A program made the position numbers and the translations under genes. Below the pieces are notes generated by a model that did not search any database, was not told where the DNA came from, and saw nothing but the letters and a program-made list of their open reading frames with translations. Of a stretch of 64,000 nucleotides of DNA, positions 41,509 to 50,792 are shown one piece after another. The DNA is from Rhodothermales bacterium (GTDB taxonomy: Bacteria; Bacteroidota; Rhodothermia; Rhodothermales; JAHQVL01): contig JAWKNW010000015.1 in NCBI GenBank assembly GCA_041391505.1, positions 62,001 to 126,000 of the forward strand, read 5' to 3'. The stretch's first letter is position 1. Every line of letters starts with the position of its first letter.

Positions 41509-42222
41509 CTACGAGCGCAGCCGCCGCTCCTCCGGCACGGCCTTGCGGCTGATGCCCTGATTGACCTGCACCTCGGTGCCTTTCCGCATCCCGTCGTAAT
41601 ACCCCTCCGACTTGCGGTGCACCACGGACGAGAGGCGCGGCCGCTGCCCGGTGGTTTTTTTGTACCAGACTTCGATCTGCGACCGCTTATCCGCCGGCAC
41701 CAGCGCGCCTTCGATCACCTTGTTCGGGAAAACGCGCTGGGCGATGTGGCGCAGCCGCGTGTGCACCGCCTCGGTCCACCCGTTCCGGAAGTCGTTCACG
41801 GCCCAGCGGGCCGGCGGGCGGTTGTAGGATGCGATGAAGGCTTTCGTGTGGCGTTCGAGCTGGGCCACGAGGGCGTCGAACAGATACAGCGCGTTTTCGA
41901 TGTCCGCCGGCAGCCCGCTCAGCACCCAGCGGGCGCGGACGTCGGCCTCGGACCGCCCGGTGATGTACAGGTCGTAGACCCCGACGAACGAGCAGATGGT
42001 ATGCATCAGCAGCGACGCCCAGCCCGGGATGCGGTGCCAGCGGGTGTCGTGCTGCTGGATGACGTACCGGTTCGCCTGCAGGTCCGTCGCCGAGATCATG
42101 TATTTGCGCATCAGCTCCATGGCCTGGCGCTCGGCGCTTTCGGCTTCATGGACGCTGGACGTGCCGGCGGCCAGCGCGAGCAGCTTGCTGATGCGTTCGA
42201 TGATTTTCTGGTCGATAGCCAT
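41509..42222 (-). CDS. DUF2786 domain-containing protein
   Basis: A 237-aa protein with the DUF2786 opening (IIERISKLLALAAGTSS-VHEAESAERQAMELM) and a basic C-terminal half (FRNGWTEAVHTRLRHIA, YKKTTGQRPRLS). The family is common in phages and bacteria, and its function is unknown; the fold is proposed to bind nucleic acids or zinc. No signal peptide. Single gene between the TPR lipoprotein and the giant T9SS protein, both on the same strand. Confidence 0.85.
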   Translation of the reverse strand: MAIDQKIIERISKLLALAAGTSSVHEAESAERQAMELMRKYMISATDLQANRYVIQQHDTRWHRIPGWASLLMHTICSFVGVYDLYITGRSEADVRARWVLSGLPADIENALYLFDALVAQLERHTKAFIASYNRPPARWAVNDFRNGWTEAVHTRLRHIAQRVFPNKVIEGALVPADKRSQIEVWYKKTTGQRPRLSSVVHRKSEGYYDGMRKGTEVQVNQGISRKAVPEERRLRS

Positions 42223-42269
42223 GACGGAAAGTTACGTCAGGCTCCATCCAAATACACGATCCTCCGCGT

Positions 42270-45200
42270 CTACCGCACCCGCACCATGCGTCGGGTCTCG
42301 GCATACCCTTCGGTTTCGACGCGATAAAAATAGACGCCGGCGGCCAACGCCGATGCCGACACCGTCACCTCGTGATACCCGGCGCTGTACATCGCATCGG
42401 CTACCTTCAGCCGCTCCCTGCCCAGCACATCGTAGACGACGATGCGGACGGGGGCGTTGGCCGGCAGGTCGAACGCGATGCGGGTGGCGTCGCCGAAGGG
42501 ATTGGGGAAGTTCTGATACAGCCGGAAAGTCGAGGGGAGGCGTTCGCCTTCGGTCGATACCGTAAAAATCTGGCTGACCGAATTGTTGTCGACGTCGCCG
42601 TCGAGCGCATCGCCGGCCACGGCGGCGGCGTAGCGGACCTGCGCGCCTTCGGTCATCGTCGACTCGAAGCGCACGGTGGCGCTGTCTCCGGGGGCGAGTT
42701 CGTCGAGGGTACAGGCGAGCGCGTTGCCGGACGCGGTGCATGAGGCCCCCTCGGTCGACACCGCTTCGAGCGTGATGTCGGCGAAGAGGGTATCGGACAG
42801 GGTGGCGGTGCGGACCGTGTCCGGGCCGGCGTTGTGGACGATCAGCCGGAAGACCTCGCGCCGCGCCGGCGCGACGGCGCCCTCCGCATCGTTCCAGAAC
42901 TGACTTACGATCGACAGGTCCGCCGCGCCTTCCTCGCAGACGTCGCCGACGCCGTCGAGGTCGGCATCTTCCTGCAGCGGATTGGCGATGAGCGCGCAGT
43001 TGTCGAGCCCGTTGACGATTCCATCCTCGTCGAAGTCGGTGATCATGGCCTTGTCGATGGCCTTCTCGGCCGTGTTTTCCGGCTCGGTCGATCCCGGAAC
43101 GGGCCGCATGGCGCCGTCGGCATACGCGGTCATAGCGCGGAAGTCGTAGGCGAGGTTCGCCCAGTCGTCATGGCTCTGGAGCGTGGTGAACGCCGCCGCG
43201 GGCGTGCAGCCGGCGGCCGGGATGTAGTTGAGGTCGACAGCGACGCGGCGGTCTTTCATGACGACGCTGTCGCCGTTCCAGTCGACGAACGGGATGTGGG
43301 CAGCCCAGACGCCGACGGATGCGCTGGCGGCGCCGGCCGTGGTCGATTTGTTGTAGACGAAATGCTGGCTGGCATCGCCACCCAGACCGCTGTTTTCGTC
43401 GAGCTCGTTTTCGTTGAGATCCGCGAGTCTGGCCGTCGAATAGTTGAGCGGCCGGCGGGGCACCATGTCCGGGAACTGGAGCGTGTAATTCATGACGCTC
43501 ACGTAGTTCGGCTTGCAGTTGCCGTGGTCGCTGCCGCCGTGTTTGAGGTTGAGGGTATGGCCGAACTCGTGCATGAGCGTGCCGGCCTCGACGAGGGCGC
43601 GGGCACGCGGGAGCTGGGCCGTCGCTCCGGCCGTGAAGCCCCCGGCGGCGAGCAGGCCGGCCGTTCCCCACGAGCCGAGGGTGACCATGAAGTCGTTGCC
43701 CGGCAACTCGGCGATGCCGCTCGATCCGGGCTGATGGGCGTGATCGTGCGCGAAGAGGGCGTAGCGCATCGCGAGCCGGCGGGCGCCGAGCGCGGCGCGG
43801 CACCCGTCGCCGGCGCGTTCCGCCGCGGTGCCGAGTTTTCCATCGGCGGCTCCGGAGCCGCAGGGGTTTACCGGTTTGCCGTACTTGATGTCGTCGAACG
43901 CGCCGGCGGGTGGTGCCTCGAACCCCTCGCCGAACATCGCCAGCGGGGTGATCTCGGCGATTGCTTCGTCCTTGATGAGATGGAGCCGGATGCCGGTTTT
44001 ACCGTTCGGGTTCGTTACGGGCGCCCGGGCAAAAGCGGCGGCGACGAGGTCCAGGCCGGCCTGCTGCGGCTCGTGGCTGTGCGGGGCGCCGTCCGTCGCG
44101 TTCATCCAGTCTATTTCGATGAAGATATCTTTCTGCATCGGGTCGGCGGCATGGGGGGCCGCGAACGCCAGGTCGGGCGTGCCGTCGCCGTCATAATCGA
44201 TGCCGTCGATCTCCCACGTGTCGCAGAGGCCGTCGCCGTCGCTGTCGACAAGGCCGTCGCCATCCGGGTCGCCGCAGACGGGCGCAAACTCGGAGGTCGA
44301 TCCGAGCTTGCTGGTGGCGGTGGCGGTCAGAAACGGCTGCGCCGGCATGGCATCGAGTTCGAGCACGAACAGGCCGGTGCTGTCGGGTGTCGTCTGGCCG
44401 AGCCATGTCTGCGCCCCGCCCGCGCCCGAGGCCGGCATGCGGGCGCCGCTGTAGAGGTCGATTCGGGCTTCCCACGGTTTGCTCGTTTCCAGGATGCCGC
44501 TGACGAGAATCGCACCCTCCGGCGTGCGGCCGGCCGTGATGCCGACGGGGAAGTTGAATCCCTCGTTGGGGCCGGCGTCCGCATCGGCGGTGGCCTGGCT
44601 CGTACCGAGGTCGTTGGGCGTCGTTTTTTCATCGCCGGCGAGGTCGATATCGACGGTCCGGCTGCCGAAGAGGGCGTTGCGGCGGATGGTGACCCGTTGC
44701 GCCTCGTTGATGATGGTGACGCCGGCCTCGTTGTCCCGAATGACATTGCCGAGTTCCTGCGCGTCGCCCCCGATCAGGATCGAAAACGCGCCGTCGATCA
44801 GGATGCCGCTCCCGATGTTGAAGGGCCCTTCCTCGCCGGCAGGATCGGCCCCGATGAAATTGCTCTGGATCTGCACGTCGCTGGCTTCCTTGTACACGGC
44901 GAGGCCGGCGTTCAGGTTGCCCGAAAGCACGTTGCCCTTACCGGGTGCGCCGACGATCGTCCCTGTCGCGGCGCCGATCAACAGGCCGTGCTCCAGGTTG
45001 CCGAGCCGGTTTTTCCCGGTGATGTCGGTGCCGACGAGGTTGCTGTATACCGCGTGGTTGGCCCCGTTACTAATAAAGATGCCATGCTGGCCGTTGCGGG
45101 AGACGACGTTGCCTTCGATGAGGGCCTCGTCACCTCCGTTCACGACGATGCCCTCGTGGGCGTTGCCCATGTCCAGCATGCCGGTCCGATCCAGGCCGAT

Positions 45201-47231
45201 GACGTTGCCCTTCACCACGTTGGCGTTCCCCGACAGGTCGATGCCGATGCCCCGGTTGCCCGATATCAGGTTGTCTTCCACCCGGTTGCCGTTCCCCATC
45301 AGGGCGATGCCACCGAGGTTGCCGGCATCGGTATCCAGCAGCTTGCCGAGGACGCAGCCGCGGACGGTGACGTCGTTGGCCGCGACAAACAGCGCGCCGC
45401 CGGAAAAGCCCCTGATCCACAGGTTGGATATCGTCGAACCGTGCACGCCCGAGGCGTCCACGACCACCTGTTCGGCATTGGCCGTCAATCCCCAGACGTT
45501 CGGTCCTGCCTGGGCGCCGTCGATCACGATGAGGGGAACACCCGTATGGGCCGGGCCGGCGAGGTGCACCTGGTCCCTGAGATCCGGCAGCGCACGCGTC
45601 GGTTCGATGACGAACGGCCCCGTACCCGGGATGGCGAAGGTGATCGTCTCGTTTTCTTCGGTGGCGTTGGCCTCCTCGATGGCCGCGCGCAGCGTACACG
45701 CCGGCTGGCCGTCGACCATACTGCCCGTGTCACACGAGCCGTCGCCGGGGTTCTGATCGCCGTCGTCTTCGGTGGCGTTCACGATCAGGCCGCCCGCGAG
45801 GCCAGTCAGCCGGAACAGACCGCGCGAGTCATCCTGGAACGAAATGAGCATGGTCAGCGCCCCGTCGGATGTGAGCGGGGAAGGCCGCCCGCCGTACCCG
45901 GGGCTGGTGAAGAAGGTCGTGCCGATAGCCATGGAGTTCACGATCCGCTCGTCGCCGGCCGCCAGGGTGAGCGCCTGATACTCTTCGAGGATTTTTACCG
46001 GCCCGGATTCAGGACGCCGGTACCAGACCGCCTGCTGATCGGCCAGGATGAGGTCGCCCGCTGCGTTCAGCGCGATGCCTTGCGGGTTCAACAGCTCGGA
46101 GCCGGCCACAAAATCTCCCGATACTTCCAGGGTGAGGACCCCCTCGGCGCCGTAGCGCCAGATGCCGCGCCGTCCCGAACCATCCTCCAGTTGACCGCCT
46201 ACGTGGAGCACCCCGTCGCCGTCGAAGCCCAGGCCGCCGACGCCGAATGCGTACCAGGCGGGGAGCGTCGCTTGCCCGTCGCTATCGGTCGCCGGAGCGC
46301 CCGCTTCGGCCAGCAGGGTAAAGGCGCCGGATCCGGCCGTCGACTCGATCAGGAGCCGGCGCGTGCCTTCGCCATCGGCCGATACGGCCACGCGATCCGC
46401 AGCATCGATCGCATACGCAAGCGGCGTGGTGCCTGCGCCCAGATCCAGCCAGGTTCTGCCTCCGTTCCACTTGAACAGATAGGTGGTGCGGGGTTCGCTC
46501 GCCTCGGCCTGGAAAAAGACGGTGCCGGATTCGGAGATTCGCACGTTGACCAGGTCGAACACGATGCCCGGGACGTCGGTCCACTCGTCGATGTCGTCGA
46601 ACAGGTCACCGTCCGCGACGGCGACGAGCGTGGGGGTGCCTCCCGAAGTGATCCACAGGCCGTTGCGCGCTTCCATCCCCAGGCTATCCTGCGCGAGTGC
46701 GGTGAAGGCGAGCGTACCGTTGTTGAAGGCGAACGACGTGTTGTCGAAAAAAGAGCTGCTGTTGATCGAAAAATAGAGGAGGGCGGTGCCTGGAGCCGGC
46801 ATGCCGCCGTACGCCACCGTCGAGGCGCCCGAACGGTCACCCATCATCAGGGCGCCCCCTCTTTCGGTATCCGCATACAGCGCGTAGGCGTCGTTCTCGA
46901 GTCCGACGATGACCGGGGCGGACGTGATCGTTTCGCCGGCTACTCCGGGCGGCGGCTGGCCCTGCCGCGCGATCTCGACCAGCGCGCCGTCGACGATCAT
47001 CCAGGCCCCGCGCGTGTTGTCGGAGAGCGTGCCGGTAAAGAGCACGAGCCCCGTATCGCTGAGCCAGGGCCGACCGAACGCGGTGAACGTTTCGGCGCTG
47101 CCGGGGGCGGGGTCGCCCGTGAAGACGAGGGGCTCGACGACCTGGCCGGCCGCGGGGAAGGCGGACAGTACGGCGAGGGCTGAAACTACGAGGGCGAGGC
47201 GAGCGCCCCCCCGGTGCAAGAGATGCGACAT
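42270..47231 (-). CDS. Giant T9SS-secreted beta-helix protein with zincin motif
   Basis: A 1653-aa secreted protein. Signal peptide ~1-30. N-terminal repeats with GDPAPG-type motifs; a CSLREA-like block (PACTLRAAIEEANATEENET) near 510; a right-handed beta-helix (~597-860) with NLIxGNxGxGI repeats; an EF-hand/TSP3-like Ca site region (DPDGDGLVDSDGDGLCD and ITDFDEDGIVNGLDNC); HEFGHTLNLKH near 1216, a metzincin-like HExxHxxxxxH where the usual Gly is Asn; a DUF11-like domain; and a type IX sorting domain (NFPNPFGDATRIAF ... VYDVLGRER). It is predicted to be a surface protein; protease activity is possible but unproven. Confidence 0.88.
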   Translation of the reverse strand: MSHLLHRGGARLALVVSALAVLSAFPAAGQVVEPLVFTGDPAPGSAETFTAFGRPWLSDTGLVLFTGTLSDNTRGAWMIVDGALVEIARQGQPPPGVAGETITSAPVIVGLENDAYALYADTERGGALMMGDRSGASTVAYGGMPAPGTALLYFSINSSSFFDNTSFAFNNGTLAFTALAQDSLGMEARNGLWITSGGTPTLVAVADGDLFDDIDEWTDVPGIVFDLVNVRISESGTVFFQAEASEPRTTYLFKWNGGRTWLDLGAGTTPLAYAIDAADRVAVSADGEGTRRLLIESTAGSGAFTLLAEAGAPATDSDGQATLPAWYAFGVGGLGFDGDGVLHVGGQLEDGSGRRGIWRYGAEGVLTLEVSGDFVAGSELLNPQGIALNAAGDLILADQQAVWYRRPESGPVKILEEYQALTLAAGDERIVNSMAIGTTFFTSPGYGGRPSPLTSDGALTMLISFQDDSRGLFRLTGLAGGLIVNATEDDGDQNPGDGSCDTGSMVDGQPACTLRAAIEEANATEENETITFAIPGTGPFVIEPTRALPDLRDQVHLAGPAHTGVPLIVIDGAQAGPNVWGLTANAEQVVVDASGVHGSTISNLWIRGFSGGALFVAANDVTVRGCVLGKLLDTDAGNLGGIALMGNGNRVEDNLISGNRGIGIDLSGNANVVKGNVIGLDRTGMLDMGNAHEGIVVNGGDEALIEGNVVSRNGQHGIFISNGANHAVYSNLVGTDITGKNRLGNLEHGLLIGAATGTIVGAPGKGNVLSGNLNAGLAVYKEASDVQIQSNFIGADPAGEEGPFNIGSGILIDGAFSILIGGDAQELGNVIRDNEAGVTIINEAQRVTIRRNALFGSRTVDIDLAGDEKTTPNDLGTSQATADADAGPNEGFNFPVGITAGRTPEGAILVSGILETSKPWEARIDLYSGARMPASGAGGAQTWLGQTTPDSTGLFVLELDAMPAQPFLTATATSKLGSTSEFAPVCGDPDGDGLVDSDGDGLCDTWEIDGIDYDGDGTPDLAFAAPHAADPMQKDIFIEIDWMNATDGAPHSHEPQQAGLDLVAAAFARAPVTNPNGKTGIRLHLIKDEAIAEITPLAMFGEGFEAPPAGAFDDIKYGKPVNPCGSGAADGKLGTAAERAGDGCRAALGARRLAMRYALFAHDHAHQPGSSGIAELPGNDFMVTLGSWGTAGLLAAGGFTAGATAQLPRARALVEAGTLMHEFGHTLNLKHGGSDHGNCKPNYVSVMNYTLQFPDMVPRRPLNYSTARLADLNENELDENSGLGGDASQHFVYNKSTTAGAASASVGVWAAHIPFVDWNGDSVVMKDRRVAVDLNYIPAAGCTPAAAFTTLQSHDDWANLAYDFRAMTAYADGAMRPVPGSTEPENTAEKAIDKAMITDFDEDGIVNGLDNCALIANPLQEDADLDGVGDVCEEGAADLSIVSQFWNDAEGAVAPARREVFRLIVHNAGPDTVRTATLSDTLFADITLEAVSTEGASCTASGNALACTLDELAPGDSATVRFESTMTEGAQVRYAAAVAGDALDGDVDNNSVSQIFTVSTEGERLPSTFRLYQNFPNPFGDATRIAFDLPANAPVRIVVYDVLGRERLKVADAMYSAGYHEVTVSASALAAGVYFYRVETEGYAETRRMVRVR

Positions 47232-47440
47232 GAGAAACGAAGAACAGGTGACGAGTACACAGGATGCTCGTCACATTTCGCACCGCTTCCTAATTGGTTG
47301 ACATTCTGCCCATCCGTGGCGTTTTTGGGCCTGCACAGGGGCCGCGACCTGCATCTGTTTCCGGAAAAAAGGTCCGCCGGCCAGGAGCCCACCGCCTGTT
47401 CCGCCTCGTTTTGCATTCTTCTCAACCGCACGTTCCGACC

Positions 47441-49402
47441 ATGCGCGTCCTGATACTGGTTCTGCTCCACCTGTTCGTCCTGTCGCCGGCTCGCGCGCAG
47501 GCGTTCGGCGATTACCACCGCGATTACCTGACCGGGTCGTATACGATCGACGACCTCCGCCGCGACCTCGCGCCGCGGGATGCCTGGAGGCCGTACCCCG
47601 CCGCCGGCGATGCAGGATGGGACGCCGTACCGGAGCCCATCCGCCGCGCGCACCGTGCCGAGGCCGAAGCGCTGCTGGGGACCGACTGGCCGGCGCTGCC
47701 GGCGACCGTCATCCTCGAATACGTCCGCACCGGCAACCGGTCCCACTATCAGGCCCTCTCGTACCAGCGGCGGACCCAGCTCGCGAAGCTCGTCGTCGCC
47801 GAGGCGATGGAGAACCGGGGGCGGTTCATCGACGACATCGTTAACGGGATCTGGGCGATCTGCGAGGAATCCTACTGGGGCGTGCCGGCGCATCTGAGCA
47901 TGCAGGAGGCCGGCTCCGGGCTGCCGGACGTGAACGAGCCGACCGTCGACCTCTTCGCCGCCGAAACGGCCCATCTCCTGGCATGGACGCTGTATTTCCT
48001 GGAGGACCGGCTGGCGGAGGTGTCGCCCGTGCTCGTGGAGCGCATCTACACCGAACTGGACCGCCGCATCCTCACGCCGAATCTGGAGCGCGACGATTTC
48101 TGGTGGATGGGCTTCAGCGGCGGACTCATCAACAACTGGAATCCCTGGGTCAACTCCAACTGGCTCGCTACCGTGCTGCTCGCCGAGCGGGATCCGGAGC
48201 GGCGGCTCCAGGCGGTCTACAAGATCATGCGCAGCCTGGACCGGTTCATCAACATCTACCCCGAAGACGGCGGGTGCGACGAGGGGCCGAGCTACTGGGG
48301 CCGCGCCGCCGCCTCGATGTTCGACACGCTCGACCTGCTCGACAGCGCGACCTCGGGCGCCGTCGCGGTATACGACAAGCCGGTGATCGGCGAGATGGGG
48401 CGGTACATCTATCGGAGCTACATCGCCGGCGAGTACTTCATCAACTTCGCCGACGCCGGCGCAAAAATCACCGTCGACCCCGCCGTGGTCTATCGGTACG
48501 GGGCGCGGATCGGCGACGAGGTGATGATGCGGTTCGCGGCGTTCATGGCCCAGCGTAACGGGTGGGGGCAGGGGTACATCCCGGGCGCCTTCGGCCACAT
48601 GAATCGCCAGCTGCCGGCGCTTTTTGTGGCGGAGGAGGTCCTGGCGCATACCCCCCAGGAGCCGCAGCTGCGTCAGTTCTGGCTCAGCGACATTCAGGTG
48701 ATGGGCGCGCGGGGCGGTGCGAACGGGCGCGCCGGCTTTTACGTGGCCGCGAAAGGCGGCCACAACGACGAGAGCCACAACCACAACGACGTCGGCAACT
48801 TCATCGTGTATCACAACGGCTCGCCCGTGCTGATCGACATCGGCGCCGGCGAATACACGGCCGCGACGTTCAGCAAGGATCGGTACACGATCTGGAACAT
48901 GCAGTCGGCCTACCACAACGTCCCGACGATCAACGGGTTGATGCAGCGGGAAGGGCGGTCGTTCGAGGCGAAGGAGGTGTCCTTCAAGGGTTCGGGCTCG
49001 CGGGCGACGCTGACGATGGACCTCGCCGGCGCGTATCCGGATGAGGCGCACGTCCGATCCTGGAAACGGACCGTGGAATGGCGCTCGGCCCAGGTGACCG
49101 TGCGCGACAGCTATGCGATGAGCCGCGCGCTCGTGCCGAACGAACTCAACCTGATGACGCCGCGCGAGCCACGCGTGGTCGCGCCGGGCCGGATCGAGCT
49201 TCCGTCGCCCGAGGCGGGGCAGCCGTCGGTGTTCGCCACCTACAACGCCCGCGCGCTCGACGCCGACATTCAGCCTATCCCCCTCGACGACCCGCGCCTG
49301 CAGGCCGGCTGGGGGCCCCGCGTCTACCGGATCGTCCTGCGCGACAAAATGACCCGCCTCGAGTGGACACACACCCTCCAGCTCACGGCCGGCTCACGAT
49401 GA
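47441..49402 (+). CDS. Heparinase II/III-like polysaccharide lyase
   Basis: A 653-aa exported protein (signal peptide residues ~1-19, SPARAQ). Residues ~20-340 are helix-rich (alpha-toroid) with Trp/Tyr blocks such as GVPAHLSMQEAG and GGCDEGPSYWGRAA. The C-terminal beta domain has the heparinase II/III signature AAKGGHNDESHNHNDVGNF, with the metal-binding and catalytic His/Asn candidates. Substrate unknown (glycosaminoglycan- or alginate-like uronic acid polymer). Start chosen at the first Met of the signal peptide. Its stop (49400-49402) lies inside the first unit of the 69-bp tandem repeat. Confidence 0.87.
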   Translation: MRVLILVLLHLFVLSPARAQAFGDYHRDYLTGSYTIDDLRRDLAPRDAWRPYPAAGDAGWDAVPEPIRRAHRAEAEALLGTDWPALPATVILEYVRTGNRSHYQALSYQRRTQLAKLVVAEAMENRGRFIDDIVNGIWAICEESYWGVPAHLSMQEAGSGLPDVNEPTVDLFAAETAHLLAWTLYFLEDRLAEVSPVLVERIYTELDRRILTPNLERDDFWWMGFSGGLINNWNPWVNSNWLATVLLAERDPERRLQAVYKIMRSLDRFINIYPEDGGCDEGPSYWGRAAASMFDTLDLLDSATSGAVAVYDKPVIGEMGRYIYRSYIAGEYFINFADAGAKITVDPAVVYRYGARIGDEVMMRFAAFMAQRNGWGQGYIPGAFGHMNRQLPALFVAEEVLAHTPQEPQLRQFWLSDIQVMGARGGANGRAGFYVAAKGGHNDESHNHNDVGNFIVYHNGSPVLIDIGAGEYTAATFSKDRYTIWNMQSAYHNVPTINGLMQREGRSFEAKEVSFKGSGSRATLTMDLAGAYPDEAHVRSWKRTVEWRSAQVTVRDSYAMSRALVPNELNLMTPREPRVVAPGRIELPSPEAGQPSVFATYNARALDADIQPIPLDDPRLQAGWGPRVYRIVLRDKMTRLEWTHTLQLTAGSR

Positions 49403-49631
49403 CGCCACCCGGCCCCGGACTCCCCCCCTTGAACCCCGAACCCACCACCTCGAACGGCCGGCTCGCGATGACGCCACCCGGCCCCGGCCCCCCTCCTTGA
49501 ACCTCGAACCCACCACCTCGAACGGCCCTTCATCCCTCGCGCATGGCTCCACTGGGCGTCTCACGGCCGGCTCGCGATGACGCCACCCGGCCCCGAAATC
49601 CCCTCCTTGAACCTCGAACCCACAACCTAGA
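49385..49631 (+). repeat. Three ~69-bp direct repeats including period-7 tails
   Basis: Units begin at 49385, 49454 and 49563 with ACGGCCGGCTCRCGATGACG and end in 7-mers TTGAACC TCGAACC CACMACC TCGAACG. The first covers the last codons of the lyase gene. The third follows an extra 40 bp that includes CTCACGG like the gene end. The unit therefore seems to have been built from gene-end sequence. The CCTCGAAC-type tails are another period-7 family. Confidence 0.8.
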
Positions 49632-49633
49632 AC

Positions 49634-49656
49634 GGCCCTTCACCCCGTGAAGGGCC
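49634..49656 (-). terminator. Ten-bp perfect hairpin, candidate terminator
   Basis: GGCCCTTCAC and GTGAAGGGCC around a CCC loop, 5 bp past the stop of the minus-strand receiver-kinase gene. No T tract follows, so either a weak terminator or an RNA end-protecting hairpin. Confidence 0.5.
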
Positions 49657-49661
49657 CCCCG

Positions 49662-50792
49662 TCACATCGTCAGCAATTCCTGCGTGATGGCCTCGTTGAT
49701 GACGATCGGCAGCACGACGCGGGCGCAGGTGCCCTGTTTGAGCGCGCTGTCGAGCACCAGGGTGCCGTCGTAGAGTTCGACGATGCGTTTTGCGATGTAG
49801 AGGCCGATGCCCAGACCCTGCTGTTCGTAGCTTTCGCGTTCGAACTGCATGAAGGCATTGATCTGTTCGATGTGGGCCTTCCGCATGCCGCGGCCGTTGT
49901 CCCGGAACTCCAGAATGTAGTCGCCGGCGCTGTTTTCGCGCGCCGTGAGCAGTACGGGGGTGTCTTCGCTCGAGAATTTGAACGCGTTTTCGAGCAGTTC
50001 GTGGATCAGGATGCGGAAGTGATCCGGGTTGATGCGGACGGCGGTCGGCGTCAGGTCCAGCACCAGATCGGCCAGCCGGTTGTGTTTCTGCGCCTCCTTC
50101 TCGGCGATCGTACGCAGCAGATCGATGGCGTTTTCGATGTAGGTGTTCTTGAGCGAGGCGAACTTTTCCGGATCGGTCTGCAACACCTCGATTTCGGCGA
50201 GCACCGTGTACTTTTCGGCCAGTTCTTCGAGGCGTTCGCCGGCGACGTACACGTCCCGCATCATGTCCCGGATTTCCGTCATCTGAAACAGGTCGGCCTC
50301 TTCGGAGATCATCTGGGCGTAGCCGATGATGACGCCGAGAGGCGTACGGAATTCGTGGGGGATGACCCGTGAGATGTTGCGCCCCAGCTCGCGGAGGCGT
50401 TCCTCGAACGTGCGATGGTGCCGCGCCTGCTTGTCCAGCCGGGCATGGACGGCCTTCATCACGTCGTCCGCCTTGAACGGCTTGGTCAGGTAATCGTCGG
50501 CGCCGTGGTTCATGCCGCGGCGCTGCTCGGTCTGGTCCGCCAGCGCGGTCAGGAAGATGAACGGGATCGTCGCGGTCGTCGGGTCCTGTTTGAGGGCCGC
50601 CAGCACATCGTATCCGTCCATCTCCGGCATCATCACATCGGAGATGATGAGGTTGGGGATCTCGTTCTGGGCGATCCGGATGCCCTCGAACCCGTTCTGC
50701 GCGGCGAACACGTGGTGCCCCTCGCCTTCGAGCAGATCGATCAGGTTGTCGAGGATCGACGGATCGTCTTCTATCACGAGAATCGACGTCAT
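49662..50792 (-). CDS. Response regulator-histidine kinase fusion
   Basis: A 376-aa cytoplasmic protein with an N-terminal receiver (MTSILVIEDD; phosphoacceptor Asp52 in SDVMMPEMDG; conserved Lys104 in LTKPF) followed by a HisKA with IPHEFRTPLG (His146) and a HATPase domain (NAFKFSS, DNGRGM, GLGIGLYIAKRI). The order receiver-kinase is the reverse of classic hybrid kinases. It has no sensor domain, so input should come from another kinase phosphorylating Asp52. It overlaps the upstream kinase gene by 4 bp (ATGA, 50789-50792). It is the last gene of a FIST-kinase-receiver/kinase operon. Confidence 0.9.
   Translation of the reverse strand: MTSILVIEDDPSILDNLIDLLEGEGHHVFAAQNGFEGIRIAQNEIPNLIISDVMMPEMDGYDVLAALKQDPTTATIPFIFLTALADQTEQRRGMNHGADDYLTKPFKADDVMKAVHARLDKQARHHRTFEERLRELGRNISRVIPHEFRTPLGVIIGYAQMISEEADLFQMTEIRDMMRDVYVAGERLEELAEKYTVLAEIEVLQTDPEKFASLKNTYIENAIDLLRTIAEKEAQKHNRLADLVLDLTPTAVRINPDHFRILIHELLENAFKFSSEDTPVLLTARENSAGDYILEFRDNGRGMRKAHIEQINAFMQFERESYEQQGLGIGLYIAKRIVELYDGTLVLDSALKQGTCARVVLPIVINEAITQELLTM

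Noticed and set aside
42834..47183. 1449-codon plus-strand frame opposite the giant T9SS gene
   Set aside because: Antisense shadow: no signal, no domains, Arg/Val/Asp/Gly-rich. The minus strand carries clear domains.
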